From positions 1 through 64,000 of the forward strand of contig CAMATH010000025.1 in assembly GCA_945860955.1 (NCBI GenBank): a DNA stretch of 64,000 nt, written 5' to 3'. Shown here one piece after another: positions 8,059-16,634 of the stretch. This DNA is from Planctomicrobium piriforme. Its GTDB lineage: Bacteria; Planctomycetota; Planctomycetia; Planctomycetales; Planctomycetaceae. How positions within the stretch are numbered: position 1 is the first letter of the stretch; every line of letters begins with the position of its first letter. A program made the position numbers and the translations under genes. Under the pieces are notes generated by a model. It saw only the letters and a list, made by a program, of their open reading frames with translations. It searched no databases and was not told the origin of the DNA.

Positions 8059-8412
8059 ATGCCACGTTCAGCGACCACAGCGGATGTTTTCAACGCGGTT
8101 GCCGAACCGCGGCGCCGGGAGATTCTCGGCCTGCTCGCCCGGGGGGAGCGGTCGGTCAACGATGTCGCGGGATCCCTTCGCGTCAACCAGCCTCAGGCCT
8201 CAAAGCACTTGAAAGTGCTGAAAGAAGTCGGCCTGGTGCGGATGCGTGGTTCGGGTCAGCAGAGGCTGTACAGCCTCAATGCGGCGGCGCTGAAACCCAT
8301 TCACGACTGGGTCATGACGTTCGCCCAGTTCTGGGGCGAATGTTACGACCGCCTCGACGAATACCTTCAGGAACTGCAGGAACAAGAGAAACGACATGCC
8401 CAGCAAAAGTGA
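8059..8412 (+). CDS. ArsR-family winged-helix transcriptional regulator
   Basis: 117 residues from ATG 8059. The winged-helix core is clear: VFNAVAEPRRREILGLLARGERSVNDVA, then the recognition helix QPQASKHLKVLKEVGLV, then the wing MRGSGQQRLYSLN. No cysteine metal site of the classic ArsR/SmtB type is present, which fits the sub-group encoded next to SRPBCC (AHSA1-like) proteins. The gene overlaps the SRPBCC gene by 17 bases, so the two are cotranscribed. A palindrome inside its promoter suggests autorepression. The frame is open back to 7993, but that start lies upstream of the predicted promoter. Confidence 0.9.
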   Translation: MPRSATTADVFNAVAEPRRREILGLLARGERSVNDVAGSLRVNQPQASKHLKVLKEVGLVRMRGSGQQRLYSLNAAALKPIHDWVMTFAQFWGECYDRLDEYLQELQEQEKRHAQQK

Positions 8413-8881
8413 CTCGACCTTTACACTGACCCTCCCCTCCGACCGGGAGATTCTGCTCACACGGTTCTTCAATGCGCCGCGACAACTTGTCTTCGAAGCG
8501 ATGACCAATCCCGAACATATCGCCCGCTGGTGGGGGCCGCGCGCCATGACGATGGTGTCGTGCGAAATGGACTTCCGGGTCGGTGGTGGCTATCGGTTCG
8601 TACTTCGCGGTCCCGATGGCAACGACTACGGATTCCGCGGCGTCTATCGGGAAATCACTCCCCCCGTGCGTGTCGTCAACACCTTTGAATTCGAGGGAAT
8701 GCCGGGACACGAATCGGTCGAAACGGTGACGCTGGAAGAAGTCGACGGGAAGACCAAATTGACCAGTCTCGCGCTTTATCAGTCGACGCAGGATCGTGAC
8801 GGTCACCTGCACTCCGGGATGGAATCGGGTGCGCGCGAATCGCACGACCGTCTCGAGGAACTGATCGCGACACTCGCCTGA
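8396..8881 (+). CDS. SRPBCC (AHSA1-like) domain protein
   Basis: 161 residues. A single SRPBCC/START-like helix-grip domain is visible from TRFFNAPRQLVFEAMTNPEHIARWWGP through GGGYRFVLRGPDG, VNTFEFEGMPGHES and the closing long helix SGMESGARESHDRLEELIATLA. Such proteins bind hydrophobic ligands in a deep cavity, and those paired with ArsR regulators are often involved in response to small organic compounds. The ligand is unknown. The start overlaps the regulator gene, giving translational coupling. Confidence 0.9.
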   Translation: MPSKSDSTFTLTLPSDREILLTRFFNAPRQLVFEAMTNPEHIARWWGPRAMTMVSCEMDFRVGGGYRFVLRGPDGNDYGFRGVYREITPPVRVVNTFEFEGMPGHESVETVTLEEVDGKTKLTSLALYQSTQDRDGHLHSGMESGARESHDRLEELIATLA

Positions 8882-8939
8882 TTTTTCCGGGCATCTCCAT
8901 AAGCGATTCACACTTTACCATTTTTTCAAGAGTTCTCTC

Positions 8940-9629
8940 GTGTCACACGCTGTTCCGCAGACCTCCAGCACGCAAAGCGAACTGTCGCGACGGGCCGCGT
9001 CGGTTTGCTTCTGGTCCGCCGCCACGTTCCTGCTGCTCCTCGCGCTGTTGCATCTGCTGCGGCCGGATATGGACCCGTCGTGGCGATTCATCAGCGAGTA
9101 CGAGCTGGGGGATTTTGGATGGGTCATGCAGCTCGCGTTTCTCACCCTGTCCCTGAGTTGTGTCACCTCGTGCGTCGCCCTTTTTTCACAGGCGAGAACG
9201 GTGGCCGGGTACATTGGGATGTTCACGGTGATGCTGACGGCGTTTGGCCTGATCCTCGGGGGCGTGGTCGTCCCTGGCGAGAAACCGGGGCTGCACGATC
9301 TGGGGGCGACGCTCAACCATTTGCCGTTCGGCGCGCCGCTCATCAACTGGAGTCTGTCGCGCAATCCCGCCTGGAAGCGGGCGAAACCGATGCTGCTCGG
9401 GACGGCGTTTCTGCCACTCGTGGGACTGGTTCTGTTTTTTGTGTCGTTGGGAATCATGCTGCCGCGAAATGGAGGAAAGCCCGGTCCCACGGTTTTGGTC
9501 GGCTGGCAGAATCGCGTCCTGGTCGTCCTGGAATGCGCCTGGCTCATGGCGACCGCGTACTACGCGAGCAAATTGGGAACTGTTGACTCGACAACCGGGG
9601 AACCCACACACGGGAAATCCAGCGACTGA
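8940..9629 (+). CDS. DUF998-like integral membrane protein
   Basis: 229 residues from GTG 8940. About six hydrophobic helices are seen: FWSAATFLLLLALLHLL, GWVMQLAFLTLSLSCVTSCV, GYIGMFTVMLTAFGLILGGVV, LLGTAFLPLVGLVLFFVSLGI and VLVVLECAWLMATAYYA are the clearest. The segment RPDMDPSWRFISEYELGDFG between helices one and two is typical of DUF998 membrane proteins. The function of the family is not established. It follows the ArsR/SRPBCC pair with a 58-base gap on the same strand and may belong to that unit. Confidence 0.75.
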   Translation: MSHAVPQTSSTQSELSRRAASVCFWSAATFLLLLALLHLLRPDMDPSWRFISEYELGDFGWVMQLAFLTLSLSCVTSCVALFSQARTVAGYIGMFTVMLTAFGLILGGVVVPGEKPGLHDLGATLNHLPFGAPLINWSLSRNPAWKRAKPMLLGTAFLPLVGLVLFFVSLGIMLPRNGGKPGPTVLVGWQNRVLVVLECAWLMATAYYASKLGTVDSTTGEPTHGKSSD

Positions 9630-9752
9630 CACTTCTAACACTTCTGACACGAAACGACAATCGGATTCGGTACCATCTGTTCTCGCAAAGGCCGATTTCT
9701 TTTCCGCCCATTGGCCATCGGACCGATGCCTAGGAAAATCCCAGGGGGGTTT

Positions 9753-9771
9753 GGGGGGACAGAGTCCCCCC
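9753..9771. repeat. Dispersed palindrome, GGGGGGAC-AGA-GTCCCCCC
   Basis: An eight-base perfect stem with a three-base loop, in the gap between the DUF998-like and CPBP genes (9630-9876). It is the reverse-orientation version of the palindromes at 7915 and 16153. Confidence 0.7.
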
Positions 9772-9876
9772 AGCGTCAGACCTGACCAGGCCGTATTCCC
9801 CAACCTACCGATTCACTACACTCCCTCCGTTCCGATCCCCACAACAACGAGTTCGAGTTCTCCCTGACAACGGCGT

Positions 9877-10704
9877 ATGTTTGCCTCTCTGGTTCCGCAG
9901 CTCGACTCACTGGTTCTGGTGGGCCTGTTCACGCTGTGCGCGGGAAGTTGGGGACTGATCTGGGGGCGGCTGGCGCGAGGCGTGCCCATAGTTCCGTGGC
10001 GCGACCGGCCTCGAATCGAGTGGCCCGGGATTCTCCCTCTGGTGGCGTTTCCTCTGGTCTACATTGTCTCAGCCTGGATCCACCTGGCTGTTCCACAGAA
10101 AGATCCGCCGGACCTGCTGCAATCCCTCCAGGTTGACTGTCTGTCCCGATTGGTGTGCTTGGGGACGCTGCTTCTGTTCCCTCTGGCGTTTCGTCAATGG
10201 AATCGCGAGAACCTCGGCCTCCATCGTGGACCCATTGGACCAGAGATTGCCTTCGGACTTGGAACCGCCTGTGCCGTGTTTTTACCGGTGATGGCGATCA
10301 ATTTCGGCGTGGCGGCCGCCGGCTGGAAAGATCCCGATGTGGTTCATCCTCTGCTCCAGGCGCTGAAGAGCGGTGACTCCAGAATCTGGCCCTGGGTCGC
10401 ACTGTCGGCGGTGGTTCTCGCCCCGTTGTTGGAAGAATTGCAGTACCGTGTCTTCGTGCAGGGAACCTTGGAAGACCGCGTCGGCTTGTCGGGTTGGACC
10501 TCGATCAACCTCAGTAGCCTGCTCTTCTGCGGCGTTCACTTCGCCCCCGGCCGACCCGACGGACTGGCGCTGTTTCCCCTCGCGTTCGCACTCGGCTTCC
10601 TGTACTGGCGTCGCCGCAGTTACATCGCAGTCGTCGTGGCCCATGCGACATTCAACGGAATCAATCTCGTGATGGCGCTGTTGAGTGCCTCAGGAGATTC
10701 ATGA
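9877..10704 (+). CDS. CPBP-family intramembrane glutamic/metallo protease
   Basis: 275 residues, polytopic. The CPBP (CaaX protease/bacteriocin-processing) signatures are present in order: EELQYRVF (the EExxxR motif), FCGVHFAPG (FxxxH) and a final VVVAHATFNGI with the second conserved histidine and asparagine. Eight or so hydrophobic segments surround them. In the family these residues form the membrane-embedded active site that cleaves prenylated or other membrane proteins; bacterial members also act in immunity to bacteriocins. The substrate is unknown. The MATE gene begins about 90 bases downstream. Confidence 0.85.
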   Translation: MFASLVPQLDSLVLVGLFTLCAGSWGLIWGRLARGVPIVPWRDRPRIEWPGILPLVAFPLVYIVSAWIHLAVPQKDPPDLLQSLQVDCLSRLVCLGTLLLFPLAFRQWNRENLGLHRGPIGPEIAFGLGTACAVFLPVMAINFGVAAAGWKDPDVVHPLLQALKSGDSRIWPWVALSAVVLAPLLEELQYRVFVQGTLEDRVGLSGWTSINLSSLLFCGVHFAPGRPDGLALFPLAFALGFLYWRRRSYIAVVVAHATFNGINLVMALLSASGDS

Positions 10705-10796
10705 GGCCTTGCACTGTTCGAATGTTGTCGTTATTCCGTGCGAAAATCCAGCACTTGCGCGAACGTGCCCCCCTTCAGCGTTGTCCAGCTCGAACC

Positions 10797-12200
10797 ATGT
10801 CAGATCCATCGAACGAAGCCACCGGTGTTCTCGCGGAGGCCCGCGCCCTGATGCGGATCGGCGGGCCGGCGATCGGCGCGCAACTCGCCCAAATTTCGAT
10901 GGGTGTGGTGGACACGATCATGGCGGGGCAGTTGGGCTCGGAATCCCTCGCCGCCGTCTCCGTCGGGGGCAGCGCCTGGATGCCCCTGGTGATCAGCGGG
11001 ATGGGGGTTCTGATGTCGATCTCCCCCTCGGTCGCGCAGTCCTACGGTGCCGACCGGCGGCTTGAATGCGGTCAACACCTTCGGCAGGGCCTCTGGTTGA
11101 GTTTTGCTGTCGGCACTGTGCTGTTCGTCGGCTTGCAATACGCGTCGCACATCATGGTGGCGTTTGGCGTCGAGGCGAAGCTGATTTCACAGGCGTCGGC
11201 GTTTCTTTGCGCTGTCAGTTACGGAATGCCCGGGTTGATGGCGTTTGTCGCCCTGCGCGGTTTCTGCGAAGGAGTCGGCACAACCCGCCCCATTCTGGTC
11301 ATCAGCCTCGTGGGAACAGTCGCCAACATTGTTGGTAACTACGTCTTCATGTATGGCCATCTCGGGTTTCCCGCGATGGGGGCAGTCGGCTGCGGTGTCT
11401 CGACGGCGGTCGCCGAGTGGATCATGGCCGCTTGCCTCGCGCTGTGGATCCTGCGGACCCGACACTATCACCAGTTCGAACCGTTTCTCCGGTTTGAAGC
11501 ACCCCGGTTTCACGCCTTGTGGCATCTCATGCAGATTGGAATTCCGATCGCGATCAGCCTGTTCATGGAGGTGAGTTGTTTCGCCTTCGCGGGTTTGTTG
11601 ATCGGGCGTTTTGGGGCGGAAGTGGTGTCCGGCCACCAGATCGCGCTCAACCTGGCGTCGCTGACGTTCATGGTGCCGCTGGGGATTTCGATCGCCGTCT
11701 GTGTGCGTGTGGGACACTTCATCGGATCCGGTGACCCGGCCAAAGCCCGGTGGGCCGGGACGGTCGGCGCCGGGTTGTGTGCCAGTTTCATGCTGTTGTC
11801 CGCCACCGCATTGGCGTCAGTGCCTCAGTTTTTTGTGGGACTCTACACCAGCGATCCGGGAGTGCATGTGGTCGGTGCCCAACTGATTTGGCTCGCCGCC
11901 ATCTTTCAGCTTTTTGACGGCCTGCAGGTCGCGGCAGCCGGCGCCCTCCGTGGCTTGAAAGACACACGAGTCACGATGATCATCACCGCGGTCGGGTACT
12001 GGGGACTCGGGTTCCCACTGGGTGTCTGGCTCGGTCTGTATCGTGGCTGGGGTGCCTCGGGATTCTGGACCGCGTTCAGTGTGGCGCTGGCGTTCGCCGC
12101 CTTCTTTCTCAACGCCCGGTTCCAGTACGCGGTCGCGCGGCGGATTGAAAATGCCGCTCCGATTGTTGTGGAATCCCCCCGCCCGGTGGAGGTGGCGTGA
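10797..12200 (+). CDS. MATE-family multidrug/Na+ antiporter (NorM-like)
   Basis: 467 residues with twelve hydrophobic helices in two homologous halves. It begins EARALMRIGGPAIGAQLAQISMGVVDTIMAGQLG, the characteristic first helix of NorM/MATE transporters, and has the matching second-half segment LMQIGIPIAISLFMEVSCFAFAG. These carriers export cationic drugs or metabolites in exchange for Na+ or H+. The ATG at 10797 is chosen because the frame upstream to 10701 encodes a basic stretch not found in the family. Confidence 0.92.
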   Translation: MSDPSNEATGVLAEARALMRIGGPAIGAQLAQISMGVVDTIMAGQLGSESLAAVSVGGSAWMPLVISGMGVLMSISPSVAQSYGADRRLECGQHLRQGLWLSFAVGTVLFVGLQYASHIMVAFGVEAKLISQASAFLCAVSYGMPGLMAFVALRGFCEGVGTTRPILVISLVGTVANIVGNYVFMYGHLGFPAMGAVGCGVSTAVAEWIMAACLALWILRTRHYHQFEPFLRFEAPRFHALWHLMQIGIPIAISLFMEVSCFAFAGLLIGRFGAEVVSGHQIALNLASLTFMVPLGISIAVCVRVGHFIGSGDPAKARWAGTVGAGLCASFMLLSATALASVPQFFVGLYTSDPGVHVVGAQLIWLAAIFQLFDGLQVAAAGALRGLKDTRVTMIITAVGYWGLGFPLGVWLGLYRGWGASGFWTAFSVALAFAAFFLNARFQYAVARRIENAAPIVVESPRPVEVA

Positions 12201-12319
12201 GGATCGCGAACCACCAGTTTGTTTGCTGCCGGTTGCTCCGCATCACATGCCGCGCAAAACCCAGCCCGGCCCCGATTCGCAGGGCCGGAGCCAAGGTATT
12301 CACAGAATCAACTGCCGTC

Positions 12320-12485
12320 ACACGAATCCTGTTCATCCTCTTCATCCCATTCATACTGTCTAAATCTTCTTCCAATCCGCGACGTATGGTCGTGCGGCTT
12401 GGAGAATGGGACAGACGGACGGAAAGAATCTGACAGGATGAAGAGGATGGAATCACTCGCCATTTCCGCTTGCTGGACAAATCAC
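12320..12485. repeat. Dispersed inverted-repeat element, 'GGATGAAGAGGATG' family (copy A)
   Basis: The gap 12201-12568 holds an element bounded by CCTGTTCATCCTCTTCATCC on the left and GACAGGATGAAGAGGATGG on the right, i.e. outward inverted repeats separated by about 80 bases. Copies B (40831-41034) and C (55646-55875) share the arms and the flanking GTGCGGCT and GGAAAGAATxTGACAGG pieces. Reading frames across it are artefacts rich in Met, Lys, Arg or Ser, Cys, Pro. Confidence 0.75.
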
Positions 12486-12568
12486 GCTCGTTTCTACTTC
12501 CGCGGCTGATGACGTGTCCTACCAAGCAGACGTCTCGTTTTCTTCCGCGCGGAGTATGACGTCACGTC

Positions 12569-13723
12569 TCAAACAACCGTCCACGCCCCTCCCACAAATA
12601 GATGCGTGAACGCCACGGCCAGTGCCAGCAGCACAATGACTCGTCCGTACTTGCGAATCGATTTGGCGGCTGGAGCGCCTAGAAGTCCGACCCGTTCGAT
12701 CACATCGATCGCCATGTAGGTCGCCACCGAGAGCATCGCCAGGGAAACGACCAGCCCGTAGATGATCCAACCGTCAACCATCCACCAGACGCCGATGACC
12801 GCCATCAGCAGTCCCCACATGGGTGGCGGAACACGAGAAATGTAGTCCTTGACTTTTGAGAGTCGGGCCACTTTATCGATCGGTGGGAAGTCCGACTTCA
12901 CCAGGGCGACGAAGCTCGCCGCCACGATTAATAACAGCTTCCAGACCCGGGAGAAAATGCTGGTATTCGAAAGCGTTCCGCCGAAGAGGATGAACTGCGT
13001 CGTGGGACCAGACGATGTCCCCGACTGTCCGCCGTCCGAAACGGGCTGAGCCGGCTCGACATCAGAATCTTGAGTCGGAACCCGCTTGGTGGATTTTGAA
13101 GGCTGGCTTGCGACCGGTTCGCGGACCGCCGAGCGTTCGCGCCGCACCGGGGGAACGACAACTTCGCTCTCATCGTCTTCGGCATCCATCGGCAGCGCCC
13201 GACTCGGTGCGGTGTCCCATCCGCGATCCTTCAGTTTGCGGTCGTGCGCCCTGCGAAACAACGTCAGCCGCTGCCGGTATTTCTCGGCGAAGCTCACTCC
13301 TAGCGCTTTGGCAGTTCCATGCTCGTTGAGCAACTCTTCAATGCGGCGCAACGTCGCCTCGCCACCTCCGCGCGGTGTTCCCAGCGTGATCACCGCCTCG
13401 TCGAACAGTCGCTCAATCCGCTGCGCCAGAAGTCTAGCGCTGCGCACCGACGCGTCAGATTCGTATTGCTTGCGCAATGCTTCGACCTCGGTCTGAAGCG
13501 GCCCGCGTTGATCAAGCGGGGCGTCGTCGAGGGCCGCCTCGGCCAATCGAAGGAGGTTGTCAACCACCAGCGTATCGCTGGCGGCGAGATGTTCCTGCGC
13601 TTTGGAGAGATAATCGCGGGCTTCGTCCACGCCGGCCTGTGCGGGTGACACTCCGACAAGACCGGCCAGCAAGGCCAACCAGACCGTCAGTCCACGCCAG
13701 AATTCAGGAACCACACATCTCAT
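12569..13723 (-). CDS. Secreted/membrane protein with helical N-domain and C-terminal membrane helices
   Basis: 384 residues. A signal peptide (LTVWLALLAGLVGVSPAQA) is followed by a helical region of about 130 residues (DEARDYLSKAQEHLAASDTL onward). Next is a low-complexity linker rich in Pro, Ser and Arg (about 180-240), then four hydrophobic segments: VWKLLLIVAASFVALV, MWGLLMAVIGVWWMVDGWIIYGL, SLAMLSVATYMAI and YGRVIVLLALAVAFTHLFVGG. I recognise no family. The helical part has a repeat-like feel (TPR-like) but no clear consensus. It stands alone between a repeat element and the epimerase gene. Confidence 0.7.
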   Translation of the reverse strand: MRCVVPEFWRGLTVWLALLAGLVGVSPAQAGVDEARDYLSKAQEHLAASDTLVVDNLLRLAEAALDDAPLDQRGPLQTEVEALRKQYESDASVRSARLLAQRIERLFDEAVITLGTPRGGGEATLRRIEELLNEHGTAKALGVSFAEKYRQRLTLFRRAHDRKLKDRGWDTAPSRALPMDAEDDESEVVVPPVRRERSAVREPVASQPSKSTKRVPTQDSDVEPAQPVSDGGQSGTSSGPTTQFILFGGTLSNTSIFSRVWKLLLIVAASFVALVKSDFPPIDKVARLSKVKDYISRVPPPMWGLLMAVIGVWWMVDGWIIYGLVVSLAMLSVATYMAIDVIERVGLLGAPAAKSIRKYGRVIVLLALAVAFTHLFVGGAWTVV

Positions 13724-13878
13724 CAGACGACCCTTGGACTCGGTGAGACGACATTGCCAGTCGACACGCCGGTTTTCCGACCATTCAAACCGCTTGTAGG
13801 CTGTTCGTTGATCGGCCGGTGATCTTGAGGGTTTTCATGACCTGGGAATCTCCAATCCGTCGTTCTCGATTGAAATCG

Positions 13879-14835
13879 TCACGCCGGCTTCAATGCCTGC
13901 GCGACCACTTCCTGCATCTTTTTCAATCCGGTCTTGGCAACCAGCATCGGATCCTGTTTCCAGTATTCACGGTTGAACAGTTCCAGAGACAACACGCCGC
14001 TGAAACCGGCAGCATAGAGATCCCGCAAAATCAGTCCCAGTGGGGCGACACCGTCCCCCGGGAAAACGCGATGCGAATCGTTGATCTCCTTGGGGCCGGG
14101 CTGTGCCGGATAGTCGTTCATGTGGAAGACATGCACTCCCGCTCCCGAAAGTACCTTCACCCCCTCGAATCCCGAACCTCCCTTGTGCAGATGGTAAACG
14201 TCGGGGAGCAGACACGCTTTGGGGTGATTCGCCTCAATGACGACGTAGGCGGTTTCCGACAGCCGGCTGAGTGTTTTCGAAAAGCCCCATACCTCACATT
14301 GAGGAACGACGCCGATCTGGTCTCCCAATTCCAAAAGCGCGCGGTACCGTTGCCCGGCCGTCGCGAGATCGGGACCGGGCTTGTCGTGTGCGCCAACAGG
14401 GGGGGCGGCAATCCGCAGGCCACCGATCCGCGCCAACAGGTCCATGTCCCGCCTGGCGTTTTCCAGTCCCTGTTTCCGCGCCGACTCGTCATCGACAATC
14501 CACTGTGCGAAGCCGATCGCGCTGGGAATGATCAAACCCGCGTCCTGAATCCGCTTCTTCAAATCGGGAAGCGATCCTCCCTCTTCGACGTACCGGTGCA
14601 GCGCGTCCATCCACGGTTCGAGCGCGTCGTATCCCGCTTCCCGGGCGATTTCGATCTCGCGGACGATCCCCACCTTCTGCTCGCGGATTGTCGCGGTGTT
14701 CAGTGAGAATTTCGGCTTGTGAACCACACCGTCGGCGGCGGCGACCCGCGTCCCTTCCGCAGTGGCCAGCGCACCCGCGACGGCAACCGCTGAAGTGTTG
14801 GTCAGAAATCTACGACGGGACACGGCAGACGACAT
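13879..14835 (-). CDS. Tat-exported sugar phosphate isomerase/epimerase
   Basis: 318 residues. The twin-arginine signal SRRRFLTNTSAVAVAGALA is followed by a TIM barrel of the xylose-isomerase-like family with ligand-bearing strands (PQCEVWGF, CLLPDVYHLHKGG, HVFHMNDYP and LSLELFNREYW). The start is at ATG 14835 because it has a strong ribosome-binding site (GGAAGGAG, six to seven bases upstream). Upstream in-frame ATGs would bury the Tat signal inside the protein. The enzyme should act outside the cytoplasmic membrane on a sugar or cyclitol, in line with the many exported Gfo/Idh/MocA partners in planctomycetes. Confidence 0.9.
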   Translation of the reverse strand: MSSAVSRRRFLTNTSAVAVAGALATAEGTRVAAADGVVHKPKFSLNTATIREQKVGIVREIEIAREAGYDALEPWMDALHRYVEEGGSLPDLKKRIQDAGLIIPSAIGFAQWIVDDESARKQGLENARRDMDLLARIGGLRIAAPPVGAHDKPGPDLATAGQRYRALLELGDQIGVVPQCEVWGFSKTLSRLSETAYVVIEANHPKACLLPDVYHLHKGGSGFEGVKVLSGAGVHVFHMNDYPAQPGPKEINDSHRVFPGDGVAPLGLILRDLYAAGFSGVLSLELFNREYWKQDPMLVAKTGLKKMQEVVAQALKPA

Positions 14836-15010
14836 CGCCACTCCTTCCAGGATCTGGTTCATTGGGGAACAGGTATCGTAGCGTGGATCGACTGCCGTTC
14901 CGAGTGAACACCGCACGGTTGACCTTTTGCCGGATCCCGGTTGATAATCCCCTTGGCTGTCGGCCGCGATGGTCGCGTGCCGCGATTCTGGTCTGCATCC
15001 GGAGCGAGTT

Positions 15011-16117
15011 ATGCGCGCGAATCTCATTCTCTGTGGTTTCCTGGCGGCGGTCGTCTGTTCCGCTGGCACCTCCCAAGCGGCTCACAAATGGGGCCTCAAA
15101 GAGGGAACCCCCGATTTGAAGTCAGCCGGTCAACTGGCATTTGGTCCCGACGGGGTGCTGTTCATCGGTGACGCGAAAGGGGCGGCGATTTTCGCGGTCG
15201 ACACGGGCGATGCCACCCCGGCCAAGGGAGCCCCCCAGCGCAACATCGACGACCTCGCCGGGAAACTGGCCAGCGTCGCGGGCCTCAAAACTCCGTTGGC
15301 GGTCAACGATCTGGCCGTCAATCCTCTGACCGCGAACATCTTCCTGTCGCTCAGTTCCGGTGACGACAAGGCACCGGCTCTGGTTCGTATCAACCAGTCG
15401 GGCGAGATCGCTCTGGTCTCGCTGGCCAAGGTGCCGTTCCTGAAAGCGACGTTGCCCAACCCGCCCGAAGACAAGCTCGTGGGGGAAGGCCCAAGGGCCC
15501 GCAACCTCCGGAATGAAGCGGTAACCGATATCGCCTACGCCTCGGGCAAAGTCCTGGTTTCCGGAGTTTCGGCCGCCGGCACACCGTCGCAGATTCGTGA
15601 GTTCGCGTTCCCGTTTTCTGAAAACGCGATTGGGACGGGAGTCGAAATCTACCACGGCGCTCATGGGCGGATGGAGGACAACGCCACGGTCCGCACGTTT
15701 GTCGCGATGAACATTGATGGCGTTCCCTCGGTGCTGGCGGGTTTCACCTGCACGCCGCTGGTACGCTTTCCGATCACGGCGATCGAATCGGGATCCAAAA
15801 CGCGCGGCACAACCGTCGCCGAGCTGGGGAACCGCAACATGCCGCTCGACATGATCGCCTACAAAAAGGGAGACGAGAACTTCCTGCTGATGAGCAACAA
15901 CAATCGCGGTGTGATGAAGATCAGCACCAAGGACATTGGTCGTAAAGAAGGTATCACCGCTCCTGTGCCGAACGAAAAGTTGACCGAGGGCCAGGCGTTC
16001 GAAACGATCAAGGATCTGGAAGGAACGGTTCAGCTTGATCGACTGAGCGATGACCTGGCGGTCGTCATTGTTCAAAAGGATGGGAAGCAGTCGCTACGGA
16101 CGGTTCCGCTGCCGTAA
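15011..16117 (+). CDS. Secreted propeller-like protein of unknown function
   Basis: 368 residues from ATG 15011, preceded by GGAG. A signal peptide (LILCGFLAAVVCSAGTSQA) precedes a body of repeated beta blades, e.g. SAGQLAFGPDGVLFIGDAKGAAIFAVDTG, VNDLAVNPLTANIFLSLSSG and VTDIAYASGKVLVSG, which read like a beta-propeller of the SMP-30/NHL sort. No catalytic residues can be assigned. It is divergently arranged with the Tat epimerase. Products are expected in the periplasm. Confidence is for the gene, not for any activity. Confidence 0.75.
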   Translation: MRANLILCGFLAAVVCSAGTSQAAHKWGLKEGTPDLKSAGQLAFGPDGVLFIGDAKGAAIFAVDTGDATPAKGAPQRNIDDLAGKLASVAGLKTPLAVNDLAVNPLTANIFLSLSSGDDKAPALVRINQSGEIALVSLAKVPFLKATLPNPPEDKLVGEGPRARNLRNEAVTDIAYASGKVLVSGVSAAGTPSQIREFAFPFSENAIGTGVEIYHGAHGRMEDNATVRTFVAMNIDGVPSVLAGFTCTPLVRFPITAIESGSKTRGTTVAELGNRNMPLDMIAYKKGDENFLLMSNNNRGVMKISTKDIGRKEGITAPVPNEKLTEGQAFETIKDLEGTVQLDRLSDDLAVVIVQKDGKQSLRTVPLP

Positions 16118-16152
16118 GGCGTGGAGAGAACGGCGACGCTGCGAGACCGAAA

Positions 16153-16175
16153 CTGGGGGGACTCTGTCCCCCCAG
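16153..16175. repeat. Dispersed palindrome CTGGGGGGAC-TCT-GTCCCCCCAG
   Basis: A perfect 10-base stem with a three-base loop, 36 bases after the stop of the secreted propeller gene. It may serve as a terminator here; it belongs to the same family as 7915-7943 and 9753-9771. Confidence 0.75.
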
Positions 16176-16634
16176 ACCCCATCCGGCTTGCCCGGATGGT
16201 GAATGAGATCCTCGCTATGTCAGACAAGATCAGCGTCAAACGGTACCCGTCCAGATCGCAGAGCGATTGGTCTCCAATCGTCGCAGGGAACGTAGAACGC
16301 ATTCATGCGTTGCAATAAGCATGAAAATCGCCGGTGGTGCCGATTGACTTGGTTACCGACGTCATGTGTGGCAGACAGAGCGAAGATCTGATTCACCAAT
16401 CCACACAAGGTGGATGGGGCCTGGACCGCGCAATGTGTCTTGCGGCTAGCCATCGATCTTTCTCCCCATCCGCTCAAGGCGGATGGGGCCGTCGCCAATA
16501 CCCGCCGCCATCCGGCTTTCGCAATTCCCCATCCACCTCGGGTGCAATGTCGCGTTTTCGGCCGCGAGGAGTATATTCGACGATTCGCATTTCGGCGATG
16601 GCTCGACCACCGAGTGGCACCGGTAATGTCGATT
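16176..16634. other. Gene-free stretch with short GGATGGGG palindromes
   Basis: No convincing gene. Between 16384 and 16540 the pieces AAGGTGGATGGGG, CCCATCCGCTCAAGGCGGATGGGG (in part) and CCCCATCCACCT recur on both strands and can form hairpins. They look like decayed dispersed repeats. The minus-strand frame covering them has no family features and ends in repeat sequence. Confidence 0.5.

Noticed and set aside
12109-12525. Frames of 75-140 codons over the GGATGAAGAGGATG elements, also at 40715-41033 and 55638-55901
   Set aside because: Low-complexity translations of an inverted-repeat element; they change frame between copies.
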